Assembly (NCBI RefSeq): GCF_963455295.1
Contig: NZ_OY734020.1
Span: 2,666,001 to 2,730,000, forward strand
DNA length: 64,000 nucleotides
Origin: Candidatus Thiodiazotropha sp. CDECU1
Lineage (GTDB): Bacteria; Pseudomonadota; Gammaproteobacteria; Chromatiales; Chromatiaceae
Direction: 5' to 3'
In this document: piece after piece, positions 43,950 to 51,689 of the stretch
How positions within the stretch are numbered: the first letter of the stretch is position 1
Layout of the letters: the number at the start of each line of letters is the position of its first letter
Position numbers and translations under genes: made by a program
Notes under the pieces: generated by a model
The model's database searches: none
What the model saw: the letters and a program-made list of their open reading frames with translations, nothing else
Told to the model about the DNA's origin: nothing

Positions 43950-45863
43950 ATGAAACTTACCCTTAATACGACGCTTGCAATTGCTCTGGGTTGCAGCGTC
44001 GTTCCGTCAGTAATCTATGCAAAAAATATTGACTATAAAGCTACAATTGAAACCGTCGGCGCTTCATCAGATACCAAAATGGTTACAGGCAAGGTCTTTA
44101 AAGACCGCAATATAAACGGCGTCATGGATCAAGGCGAAAGAGGCATAAACAATGTCATGGTCTCTAATGGCCGTGATGTGGTTACTACCAATAAACATGG
44201 ATATTATGAATTACCCGCCTTCGATGGCATGACCGTTTTCATAACCAAACCTGCAAATTACGACATCCCTGTGGATGAGGACAATATTCCACAATTCTTC
44301 TACCACCACTTACCAGAGGGTTCGCCAGAACTCCGATTCGGTGGTCTTGATGCTACAGGTCCTTTGCCCGATATGATCAATTTTCCACTGATCAAGAATA
44401 AACGTCATAAACGCAACAAAAAAAACTTCAAGATGATAATCATTGGCGACACCCAACCCTACAGTAACAATGAAGTGGGTTATGTCCGCGACACCCTGGC
44501 AAAAGAATTCGCCGCGATGAATATGAAAGACGTGGAAGGAATCATTGTCGAAGGTGATGTACTCGGTGACGACCTTGGGCTCTACCCACGCTTTAAACAG
44601 ATCTTAAGTGTTGCTAATGCGCCCCAGTATTACGTACCGGGCAATCACGACCTAGATTTCGACGCCCCAACCGATGAAAACTCCTTCGATACCTTCAAGC
44701 GCGAATGGGGCCCAGCCTACTATTCATTCGATATCGGCGATGTTCACTTCATCACCCTGGACAATGTCCAGTATCCCTGCTTGAACCATGATGGGGAGCA
44801 TGGATTTTGTGACACCAGTGACACCTATAACGGTTATGTCACAGAACAACAAATGGAGTGGCTCGCAAACGATCTCGCACTGGTACCGATGGACAAGTTG
44901 GTTGTATTGAATATGCACATTCCAATCATCTCATTCATTGACAGCGGCTCCAACAAGCACCAAACAGACAATGCTGGTGATATCTATCGTCTGCTGGAGG
45001 GGCGTCCCGCATTAGCCCTGAGTGGACACACTCACACTCTGGAACACTTCGAGCCTGGTGAGGGTGCTCGACCTGACATCGCTGGACTGGACATCCCTGC
45101 AACGCCCTTTCCGCAGATCATCACCGGTGCCGGTTGTGGATCCTGGTGGAGCGGCGATTTTGACGACGACGGTGTCCCCATGTCCTATCAGCGCTTAGGT
45201 GCGAAACGCGGCTTTATGGTGTTTGAATTCGAAGGTAATACCTTCAAGGACAGCTTCAAGGCGACTGGCGAGCCAGCAGAGAAGCAGATCGCTGTCAGCA
45301 TGCTGACCCCCACCTTCGCCGATTGGTACGCTCAACTGCTCGACTGGTTGCGCGCCGGTGCGGATGGCATTCCTCCGGTCAATGTCAACGATCTTGAAGA
45401 CAACATGATCATCCCCCTTGACGAGCTGTATGGCACCACACTCACCGCCAATGTCTGGAACGGCTCCAGCGCAACCAAGGTCTGGGTGGAGATCGACGGC
45501 GGTGACAAGATAGAGATGGTACGTAGCGAAAACACTCTGGATCCCTTTGCACTAGAGAAACAGATGTATGTATATCGCTATGCGGCCGAAAGCACATCCG
45601 GCAATCCCCGCACCCAGGGATTCGAGCTCTGGACTGGCGCCACTCACGGTCCTAGCAGCCCGCGTCCTTCCGACGAATGGATGCATACCGACAACTCCAA
45701 CCATCTCTGGGAGGTAGCCCTGCCAGACGATCTGGAGAACGGTGTACACACTGCGAAGGTCACAGCCAAGGACAAGCATGGGCGTAAATATCACGAGACT
45801 GTTGTCTTTGAGATTCGTGACCAGCGTCCGGAGCCCTTTGCCCGTAACTACCTGTTTGACTAA
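43950..45863 (+). CDS. Exported calcineurin-like metallophosphoesterase with N- and C-terminal extra domains
   Basis: A secreted phosphohydrolase, 637 aa, with a signal peptide (1-24). An Ig-like/SdrD-B-like N-domain (about 44-100, GKVFKDRNINGVMDQGERG) precedes the metallophosphoesterase core: IGDTQP (Asp167), EGDVLGDD (Asp203), GNHD (Asn232-His233), NMHIP and SGHTHTLEH. A C-terminal beta domain (about 460-637) completes the family layout seen in secreted enzymes with MetallophosN and MetallophosC domains. The substrate is unknown. GGGAGG precedes the ATG. A clear terminator follows. Confidence 0.87.
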   Translation: MKLTLNTTLAIALGCSVVPSVIYAKNIDYKATIETVGASSDTKMVTGKVFKDRNINGVMDQGERGINNVMVSNGRDVVTTNKHGYYELPAFDGMTVFITKPANYDIPVDEDNIPQFFYHHLPEGSPELRFGGLDATGPLPDMINFPLIKNKRHKRNKKNFKMIIIGDTQPYSNNEVGYVRDTLAKEFAAMNMKDVEGIIVEGDVLGDDLGLYPRFKQILSVANAPQYYVPGNHDLDFDAPTDENSFDTFKREWGPAYYSFDIGDVHFITLDNVQYPCLNHDGEHGFCDTSDTYNGYVTEQQMEWLANDLALVPMDKLVVLNMHIPIISFIDSGSNKHQTDNAGDIYRLLEGRPALALSGHTHTLEHFEPGEGARPDIAGLDIPATPFPQIITGAGCGSWWSGDFDDDGVPMSYQRLGAKRGFMVFEFEGNTFKDSFKATGEPAEKQIAVSMLTPTFADWYAQLLDWLRAGADGIPPVNVNDLEDNMIIPLDELYGTTLTANVWNGSSATKVWVEIDGGDKIEMVRSENTLDPFALEKQMYVYRYAAESTSGNPRTQGFELWTGATHGPSSPRPSDEWMHTDNSNHLWEVALPDDLENGVHTAKVTAKDKHGRKYHETVVFEIRDQRPEPFARNYLFD

Positions 45864-45897
45864 GCCGATAGCCGTTCATTACAGATGATCGGTTGGA

Positions 45898-45929
45898 GGG
45901 AAGGCAGCAGTGCCTTCCCTTCTTTTTTT
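45898..45929 (+). terminator. Intrinsic terminator of the metallophosphoesterase gene
   Basis: GGGAAGGCA and TGCCTTCCC form a perfect 9-bp stem with a 4-nt loop, followed by TTCTTTTTTT, 35 bp past the stop codon. Confidence 0.9.
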
Positions 45930-45998
45930 AGGGAGACTGGATTCGATGATACAGTGTGGCAGAATTCCCGTAAGATATAGCCAAGCAACTCGATAACC

Positions 45999-46086
45999 TA
46001 TATCCAGCGACTCAGTCGCGACCAATGGAATGGACAAGGCTATGACTATTTCTACAGGTGTCTGAGAGACAGTCACAACTGAAGTC
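45999..46086 (-). pseudogene. Remnant of a second HupE-like gene
   Basis: On the minus strand this fragment encodes VTVSQTPVEIVIALSIPLVATESLD, which matches VTVSQTPVEIIIALSILLVAAESLD of the intact HupE-like protein at 41930-42895. The DNA also aligns with 42250-42336 at roughly three quarters identity. No start or flanking gene parts survive. It lies just after the metallophosphoesterase terminator. I read it as a decayed duplicate or the scar of a rearrangement. Confidence 0.7.
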
Positions 46087-46088
46087 TA

Positions 46089-46607
46089 TTACTCGATTCT
46101 GACATCACCACCTTTATCAACGACAGCCAACACCCTGTCACCCCATTTGGGTATCCTCTGACCAATCCACGGAATAGACATAGTCCTGGAGGTGTACGCC
46201 GCCATTACCCCACCACCGTGACCCAACATCGCCTTTGCTGCTTTTCGCATAAACACCTTCCCTTTATCACCATCAGCCACGTTGCAACCCAAGAACAGAA
46301 CTGTTGCCGGCTTTGCTAGGTATAGCGAACAGGCACTTTTTAATAGATCAACATTCGATGATTTAATTGATCCCTTTGGCAGGTGTATATAACCGCTACT
46401 GCCATGGGTGTGAAATATAACATCGCTGATTGGGCCGTTGCGGAGGTAGAAGAGTTTGAAAAAGTCCTTTACACCCCATATCGAATCGATACCGCCATGA
46501 TAGACTTTCTTATCTTTTAAAAGATAATGCTCGTCCTCGTAGTGCTCCTTATATCCTTTTCTTCGCAATGCATTGTCAGTGTAGTCATATAAATGTAGTT
46601 CAGTCAT
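46089..46607 (-). CDS. Caspase-fold-like protein (DUF4347-type pattern)
   Basis: A 172-aa soluble protein. The segments SDVIFHTHGSSGYIHLPKG (His66, His68-Gly69) and TVLFLGCNVADGDKGKVFM (Cys108) give the His-Gly then Gly-Cys order of clan CD (caspase-like) peptidases and of DUF4347. Between and after them GGGVMAAYTSRT fits a later strand. The usual partners (long repeat proteins, NLRs) are absent, and the domain stands alone. A strong ribosome-binding site (GGAGG) precedes the ATG. Peptidase activity is inference, and a non-catalytic relative is possible. Confidence 0.6.
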   Translation of the reverse strand: MTELHLYDYTDNALRRKGYKEHYEDEHYLLKDKKVYHGGIDSIWGVKDFFKLFYLRNGPISDVIFHTHGSSGYIHLPKGSIKSSNVDLLKSACSLYLAKPATVLFLGCNVADGDKGKVFMRKAAKAMLGHGGGVMAAYTSRTMSIPWIGQRIPKWGDRVLAVVDKGGDVRIE

Positions 46608-47004
46608 AATCGTTTGCCTCCGCTCTTTTTTGAACCCTCTAATGCACCAACCAATGCAAGACTAGAAGCGTTAAATCATCTATACTGCACCTTAACTTAC
46701 TGAAATTTTTATCGCTTTTGCAATACGTCTGGTTATGCCATTTCCACCATGACATACCACGGATCAAAATGGTTATAAAATACTATTAATTGAAACTGTG
46801 CATTATTAACTTTATTTTCAGAGTCAGTTAAGAGCTGATTCAATACAGAGGTAGACAGGATTTGCAATCCATCCGCTGGAAGCTGCACACCTCACTGACG
46901 CCTTTCAGATTGTTGTCGAATTCTGGTCAGACCCGGCAATGCGCTTCTATATCCAGATACTTTTCACATTCGCAGTCAAATCGATCATCTTAAGAGGTTT
47001 TGCC
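46608..47004. other. Divergent intergenic region
   Basis: About 400 bp between the caspase-like gene and the tautomerase gene. An open frame reaches back to 46939 in front of the tautomerase, but AAGAGG near 46990 supports the later start. The AT-rich part around 46670-46820 is suited to promoters in both directions. Confidence 0.4.
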
Positions 47005-47370
47005 ATGCCGCTAGTCAATATTTCCATACTCAAGGGTAAATCCCCTGACTATATTAAAGCCGTTACCGACGGCATCAATTCTGCGGTCATCGAAACCATG
47101 GACTTTCCCGACGATGACCGCTATCAGATCGTTCATGAAGTGGAACCCCATTGCCTGCAATTCCAGGAGCGTGATGGTGATCGAGTGATGATGTTTCTGA
47201 TCATGCGTGCAGGACGTTCAAACAAGGCGAAACAGGCCTTTTACAAAAAATGTGTTGAAAACCTGGCAAAAAACCCCGGTATCGATCCCGCGAATGTGCT
47301 GATTACGATTGCGGAAAATCACGATGTCGATTGGTCATTTCGTGACGGTATTGCTCAATTCGTAGTATGA
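47005..47370 (+). CDS. Tautomerase-superfamily protein
   Basis: A 121-aa enzyme of the 4-oxalocrotonate tautomerase superfamily. The start at 47005 (AAGAGG upstream) places Pro directly after the initiator Met (MPLVNISILKG), the catalytic N-terminal proline of the family. The rest follows the two beta-alpha-beta unit layout: TDGINSAVIETMDFPDDDR, VMMFLIMRAGRS and ITIAENHDVDWSFRDG. The length fits the Tautomerase_2 group rather than the 62-residue 4-OT type. The substrate cannot be told from the sequence. Confidence 0.85.
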   Translation: MPLVNISILKGKSPDYIKAVTDGINSAVIETMDFPDDDRYQIVHEVEPHCLQFQERDGDRVMMFLIMRAGRSNKAKQAFYKKCVENLAKNPGIDPANVLITIAENHDVDWSFRDGIAQFVV

Positions 47371-47595
47371 CGGGATTGAATCCTTACTCATCATGAAGTC
47401 CACTTGTCTGAAGTGCAACTTAAGAGCCTTATGTATAACGGCGCACCCTTGCAAGGCAGCTTGGCATTTACCTGTGCAGAACATTGGACTATCTCCAAAC
47501 ATGCACGGGAATACAATAATCCAGGATCTGGTGAGAAGTCAGGATTAAAGTTCCCCAGTCAGCAACCGATTACAATCTAGACCCATGAAAATTAA

Positions 47596-48399
47596 TTGGT
47601 GGCTAAGGTGCATCTGAAAGAACTATTGGTATTACTCGTCGAGCCATCATCTACCCAGCAACGCATCATTCAGCGACAACTCTCTCAACTGGGTATAGAA
47701 CAGATAGTCACGGTAAAAACCGGGCAGGAAGCGTTACATACGATGCGTACCGACCACCCTGATCTTGCCATCAGCACGCTCTATCTTCCGGACATGACTG
47801 GCACCGATCTGGTGCACACCATGCGCAACGATCCCGACCTGGAAAAAATGGCTTTCATGCTCATCTCCAGCGAGACCCGTTTCCGTTATCTCGACCCGAT
47901 TCGGCAGGCGGGTGCCGTGGCGATCCTGCCCAAGCCGTTCAAGCCGGCAGAACTTCGTATCGCCATGAACTCGGTGCTGGAATATATCGACCCCACACTG
48001 CTTGAACTGGACAACTTCTGTCCCGAGGATCTCAAGGTTCTTGTGGTGGATGACAGCAGTATGGCGCGCAAGCACATCAGCCGGGTACTCAATGTCCTGG
48101 GCATAGAGCACATCCGCGAGGCACGGGATGGCCGGGAGGCGGTAGAGATAATCGCCAACAACTACTTTGATCTGGTGGTCACCGACTACAACATGCCGAA
48201 CATGGATGGCAAGGAGTTGGTGGATCACATCCGTACAGCCAGCAATCAGGCCTCAATCCCCGTATTGATGGTAACCAGCGAAGCAAATGAAAGCCGCTTG
48301 GCCGCCGTACAGCAGTCGGGTGTGTCTGCCATCTGTGACAAACCTTTTGAAACCAGTGTGGTGCGCGATCTGGTTCAGATGGCTTTGTCCGAGGCCTAG
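47596..48399 (+). CDS. Two-receiver response regulator, first receiver degenerate
   Basis: A 267-aa signalling protein made of two CheY-like receiver domains and no output domain. The second (about 146-267) is complete: Asp152-Asp153, phospho-acceptor Asp197 in VVTDYNMPNMDG, Thr in MVTSEANE and Lys in CDKPFE. In the first (about 10-130) the acceptor position is Thr61 in AISTLYLPDMTG and one of the acidic pair is Pro17, while the LPKPF lysine is kept, so it is a pseudo-receiver. The start is uncertain (TTG at 47596, or GTG at 47599 or 47608). It may act on chemotaxis-like or output proteins in trans. Confidence 0.82.
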   Translation: MVAKVHLKELLVLLVEPSSTQQRIIQRQLSQLGIEQIVTVKTGQEALHTMRTDHPDLAISTLYLPDMTGTDLVHTMRNDPDLEKMAFMLISSETRFRYLDPIRQAGAVAILPKPFKPAELRIAMNSVLEYIDPTLLELDNFCPEDLKVLVVDDSSMARKHISRVLNVLGIEHIREARDGREAVEIIANNYFDLVVTDYNMPNMDGKELVDHIRTASNQASIPVLMVTSEANESRLAAVQQSGVSAICDKPFETSVVRDLVQMALSEA

Positions 48400-48524
48400 A
48401 AGCTCCGACTTACTTGGGTCATCTACCTATGCACCTTAATTGCTAGTCTGGTATTGTTGCCTCACAGTTCATCATGTTACTGATTTACCCTATAACTGCA
48501 TCCTGCATTTAGGCAGAGATTAAA

Positions 48525-48800
48525 ATGAAATCACCTGTAGACGACTTACTGAAAGCCCATCGGGATTTGACCCACTCAGAAATGAAGAAAGTTATGTCTC
48601 ATGTTCAGCGTGAGAGTGGGGAATGGATAGTCAACACACTATTGATTGAAGGCACTGATGTCCCATTCAAATATAAAAGGAAGAAGCGTTATAAAAGTCT
48701 TGCAGGTCAACGGGTCAATCTGACTTACTATTCCGACTCGGATAGTGTGGCTGGAATAGATATGGATGTAATGAAGGTTGTGCGGATCAAGGTGTCCTAA
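48525..48800 (+). CDS. Small conserved-looking hypothetical protein
   Basis: A 91-aa soluble protein of unknown function. The sequence reads well as a protein: SHVQRESGEWIVNTLLIEGT, then a basic KYKRKKRYKSLAGQRVNLTYY and an acidic hydrophobic end AGIDMDVMKVVRIKVS. Upstream GCAGAGA serves as a weak ribosome-binding site. It sits 124 bp after the response-regulator gene and is followed at once by the tRNA-associated repeats. Confidence 0.6.
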   Translation: MKSPVDDLLKAHRDLTHSEMKKVMSHVQRESGEWIVNTLLIEGTDVPFKYKRKKRYKSLAGQRVNLTYYSDSDSVAGIDMDVMKVVRIKVS

Positions 48801-48844
48801 TAGGGGCCTTGGCCCGAATGGCACTTATTTTAACCAAGAACCAC

Positions 48845-48923
48845 CGTCATCCCGGCGCATGCCGGGATCCAGAATGCTTGATGGTGACGGTGTTACTGGA
48901 TTCCAGCCTGCGCCGGAATGACG
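48845..48923. repeat. MITE-like palindromic element, copy 1
   Basis: A 79-bp element with imperfect terminal inverted repeats of about 28 bp, CGTCATCCCGGCGCATGCCG... facing CGTCATTCCGGCGCAGGC... on the other strand. This end sequence is a common intergenic repeat type in proteobacterial genomes. Confidence 0.75.
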
Positions 48924-49140
48924 ATAATCCTGAAATTTGCCTTAACTAAGCGCCATTCGGACCAAGACCCCCTTTTTCAATATGGCGCGCCCGGAAGGAT
49001 GTCTCGCGCTACGCGCTCGTGCTGCGGACCTCCGGTCCTGGTCGAACCGGCTGTTTGAAGTCGGAGCTTCGAAGCTGTCTGGACAACATATTAAAAGGGG
49101 GGCCGAGGCCCGAATGGCACTTATTTTAGCCAAGAACCAC

Positions 49141-49219
49141 CGTCATCCCGGCGCATGCCGGGATCCAGAATGCTTGATGGTGACGGTGTTACTGGATTCC
49201 GGCCTGTGCCGGAATGACG
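49141..49219. repeat. MITE-like palindromic element, copy 2
   Basis: The second copy of the 79-bp palindromic element, exactly 296 bp after copy 1, with the same terminal inverted repeats and only scattered base changes. Confidence 0.75.
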
Positions 49220-49428
49220 ATAATCCTGAAATTTGCCTTAACTAAGCGCCATTCGGACCAAGACCCCCTTTTTCAATATGGCGCGCCCGGAAGGATGTCT
49301 CGCGCTCCGCGCTCGTGCTGCGGACCTCCGGTCCTGGTCGAACCGACTTTTTGAAGTCGGAGGTCCGAAGCTGTCTGGACAACATATTAAAAAGGGGAAT
49401 CTGCTGACGCAGACCCCCCTTTTCAATA

Positions 49429-49505
49429 TGGCGCGCCCGGAAGGATTCGAACCTCCGACCCCCTAGTTCGTAGCCAGGTACTCTATCCAGCTGAGCTACG
49501 GGCGC
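49429..49505 (-). tRNA. tRNA-Arg (anticodon ACG)
   Basis: A 77-nt tRNA on the minus strand. The acceptor stem GCGCCCG pairs with CGGGCGC, the D-arm reads AGCTCAGCTGGATAGAG, the anticodon loop is CTACGAA with anticodon ACG, and the T-arm is GGAGGTTCGAATCC. Discriminator G and an encoded CCA end the gene at 49429. The tandem 296-bp repeats lie directly 3' of it. Confidence 0.95.
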
Positions 49506-49611
49506 TTTTTGTGGAACGCGAATTCTGAAGATTTGTTGCCCTTTTGTCAATGGCATATGGGGGTCTTGCTGCCTGATCCAGGTCCGTATGTCACCTGTAG
49601 GCTTTGAGAGG

Positions 49612-49941
49612 GGGGCTGCGGGACTCCTGGGCTTGGGTGCCGACTGAGGGGAGGGATTACTCGGCCTGCGGCCTCGCCCTTCGGGCCATCATCGCTGCGC
49701 GATGATGTTCTGCGGCGCTTTGCGCCTTGTCGAACGAAGGGTTCGAATCTAGGCCTCGCTATCCGTCAAATAAAAAGGGGCTGCGGGACTCCTGGGCTTG
49801 GGTGCCAGCTGAGGGGAGGGATTGATTCGCCTACGGCTCACCCCTACGGGGCGCCTTCGCTTTGCTCGGCGTCCTGCGGCGCTACGCGCCTTGTCGAACG
49901 AAGGGTTCGAATCTAGGCCTCGCTATCCGTCAAATAAAAAG
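49612..49941. repeat. Two tandem repeats of about 165 bp downstream of tRNA-Ser
   Basis: Units 49612-49776 and 49777-49941 share a left block (starting GGGGCTGCGGGACTCCTGGG) and a right block (GTCGAACGAAGGGTTCGAATC followed by half of the tRNA-Ser terminator). The centre differs between units and consists of short perfect stems with 3-nt loops. The right block resembles a tRNA T-arm in the opposite orientation to tRNA-Ser. They lie on the 3' side of the tRNA-Ser gene. Confidence 0.82.
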
Positions 49942-49967
49942 GGGCCCTGTTGGGCCCCTTTTTATTT
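49932..49967. terminator. Perfect bidirectional terminator after tRNA-Ser
   Basis: Arms AAATAAAAAGGGGCCC (49932-49947) and GGGCCCCTTTTTATTT (49952-49967) are perfect 16-bp complements around a TGTT loop, with T-runs in both reading directions. It starts at the CCA end of the tRNA-Ser gene. Half of it is repeated at the end of each 165-bp repeat unit. Confidence 0.92.
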
Positions 49968-50057
49968 GGCGGAGAGAGAGGGATTCGAACCCTCGATACG
50001 CTATTAACGTATACACACTTTCCAGGCGTGCTCCTTCAGCCACTCGGACATCTCTCC
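49967..50057 (-). tRNA. tRNA-Ser (anticodon GGA)
   Basis: A 91-nt class II tRNA on the minus strand. Acceptor stem GGAGAGA pairs with TCTCTCC. The anticodon loop CTGGAAA holds GGA, a long variable arm (about TACGTTAATAGCGTA) is present, and the T-arm is GAGGGTTCGAATCCCTC. Discriminator G and an encoded CCA end at 49967. Confidence 0.95.
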
Positions 50058-50107
50058 GGAATTTTGGAGGCGCAAGATTAAACCAGTTCATCTCCGGAAT
50101 CAAATAG

Positions 50108-50578
50108 CTAAAGATGTCTGCTGAATTCTGCAACGATGGCGCTGGACTCTAATTCCCTGAATTTGTCGACGCTGATGTGGATTAATTTCCCATGATCGCC
50201 GGATTCGAAATAGAGATCGGGTTGTTTCAACAGACTTGCATCGACCAGGGTCTCGATGCCGTAGGGCAGTCCAGTTGGCGGTACCGCGCCGGTTTCGCAA
50301 TCGGCGAAGGCCTGCTGCAGTTCATCCTCGGAAATAAGGCTGAGTTTACGCCCGGTCAATTGCTTCAACTGGTCGAGTTGGAGCCGATGTGTGGCGGGTA
50401 TAACCGCTAGCAGGTAGCTCTCGTCGTCCCCGAGCAGGACCGACTTGGCCATTCTGTCGCCCGGTATATGGGCTGCTTCTGCGGTATGCAGGGTGGAATC
50501 GGTACGCCGATGATCGATGATTTCAAAATTGACGCCACTATTTTGCAGATACTCTTTAAGTGTGATTGCTATTGCCAT
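50108..50578 (-). CDS. YbaK/ProX-type aminoacyl-tRNA deacylase
   Basis: A trans-editing enzyme that hydrolyses mischarged tRNAs (Cys- or Ala-tRNA-Pro type). The 156-aa protein starts at the ATG of 50578, with GGTGGGG upstream. It follows the family layout: an N-terminal helix, HTAEAAHIPGDRMAKSVLLG with the conserved Lys, LLAVIPATHRLQL, the GAVPPTGLPYGIETLVD loop with the Gly-x-x-Pro-P motif, and a final VDKFREL helix. The closeness to two tRNA genes may be chance. It is a single-gene unit. Confidence 0.87.
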   Translation of the reverse strand: MAIAITLKEYLQNSGVNFEIIDHRRTDSTLHTAEAAHIPGDRMAKSVLLGDDESYLLAVIPATHRLQLDQLKQLTGRKLSLISEDELQQAFADCETGAVPPTGLPYGIETLVDASLLKQPDLYFESGDHGKLIHISVDKFRELESSAIVAEFSRHL

Positions 50579-50857
50579 GTCCCCACCTCTGATTAGCTCT
50601 CCTTTAGGATGTGTCTTGTAAACCTGATACACCTAATACGTCTTCCCTAACAGCAACTTAGATAATATTCGAGTCGCTACTAGGACGGGGTGAAGGGGGT
50701 TGAGAAAAGTGTACCGATGGACATCTTTGGTCAATCCAAGCCCCGTCTGTTTTTTAGGGCCCTATTTAGGAGTATAGTTCGCCGGTCAATACCAATGATG
50801 TTACTGCTCTATTGGGTTATTGAATACCCACATCACCTGACTGATTAACGAATTACC

Positions 50858-51685
50858 ATGGCGAAAAGAAAGAAAAAATCCCCTTCGATGGCAAAGTCAG
50901 CCGACCGTCACCACCTCTATGAACTCTCTGTACAGTGCGCAGAGGCGGAGATCGATTTCGTCGATGATATGTACAAGAAAATACATGGCAGGCGGGCAAA
51001 GCGCCTGAGGGAGGATTTCTGCGGTACCGCGAACGTCTGTTGTGAATGGGTACGCCGACGCAAATCCAATCAAGCGATCGGAGTCGATCTGGATAAGGAA
51101 GTGCTGGATTGGGGGCGGGACAATCAACTGCAGAGGCTCAAATCATCGCAGCGGAATCGCATCAGGCTGATCGAGGAAAACGTACTTTCGGTGGATACCG
51201 AACCGATGCAGATCATTTCAGCCATGAATTTCAGCTACTGGCTGTTCAAGGAACGTACTGAGCTGAAAAACTATTTTCAGCGGGTTCACCGGCAACTGGC
51301 CGATGACGGCATACTCTTCATGGATGCCTATGGCGGCTATGACTCCTATAAGGAGATGGAGGAGGAGCGTGATATCGAGGATGGGGATACTACCTTCACC
51401 TACATCTGGGAACAGGAGAAATATGACCCCATCAGTGGCAATCTGATCTGCCACATCCACTTTGAGTTTGAGGACGGCTCACGGATGCAGCGCGCCTTCA
51501 GCTACGACTGGCGGCTATGGAGCCTGCCGGAGATCCATGAACTGCTGAATGAGGTAGGTTTCAGCAAAGTGACCTTCTACTGGCAGGGATTCGATGAAGA
51601 CGACGAACCCGATGGGATCTTTCTCCCCGTCAGCGAAGGTGAGGCGGATGCCGGATGGATTTGCTACATCACGGCCGAGAAGTAA
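50858..51685 (+). CDS. Class I SAM-dependent methyltransferase
   Basis: A 275-aa methyltransferase. After a Lys-rich N-terminus (MAKRKKKSPSM) comes a Rossmann-type SAM domain: LREDFCGTANVCCEW (motif I region), AIGVDLDKEVLDWG (motif II with acidic residue for the ribose), EENVLSVD and ISAMNFSYWLFKER. The C-terminal half is acidic and ends GWICYITAEK. The substrate is unknown. It is convergent with mobB (4-bp gap) and the only plus-strand gene between the tRNAs and the right edge. Confidence 0.82.
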   Translation: MAKRKKKSPSMAKSADRHHLYELSVQCAEAEIDFVDDMYKKIHGRRAKRLREDFCGTANVCCEWVRRRKSNQAIGVDLDKEVLDWGRDNQLQRLKSSQRNRIRLIEENVLSVDTEPMQIISAMNFSYWLFKERTELKNYFQRVHRQLADDGILFMDAYGGYDSYKEMEEERDIEDGDTTFTYIWEQEKYDPISGNLICHIHFEFEDGSRMQRAFSYDWRLWSLPEIHELLNEVGFSKVTFYWQGFDEDDEPDGIFLPVSEGEADAGWICYITAEK

Positions 51686-51689
51686 TCGG

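Larger units (their letters stand above)
48815..49397. repeat. Two tandem 296-bp repeats downstream of tRNA-Arg
   Basis: Two nearly identical units (48815-49110 and 49111-about 49397) lie on the 3' side of the minus-strand tRNA-Arg gene. Each contains a MITE-like palindrome, an identical 23-bp copy of the tRNA 3' end plus flank (48978-49000 and 49274-49296; the tRNA itself has it at 49424-49446) and a cluster of short hairpins. The arrangement resembles the tyrT (rtT) repeats of E. coli, where each unit also begins with the tRNA 3' end. Confidence 0.88.

Noticed and set aside
47392..47580. Short frames after the tautomerase gene with protein-like stretches
   Set aside because: No ribosome-binding site and competing frames of similar length; not enough support for a gene.
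48815..49941. Possible CRISPR array
   Set aside because: There are only two copies of each long unit, no regular spacers and no cas genes; the units are tRNA-linked tandem repeats.
49238..50133. Several 60-100-codon frames with EGFEPPTP- or EGFEPSIRY-like ends
   Set aside because: These are translations of tRNA genes and tRNA-like repeats, a known artefact.
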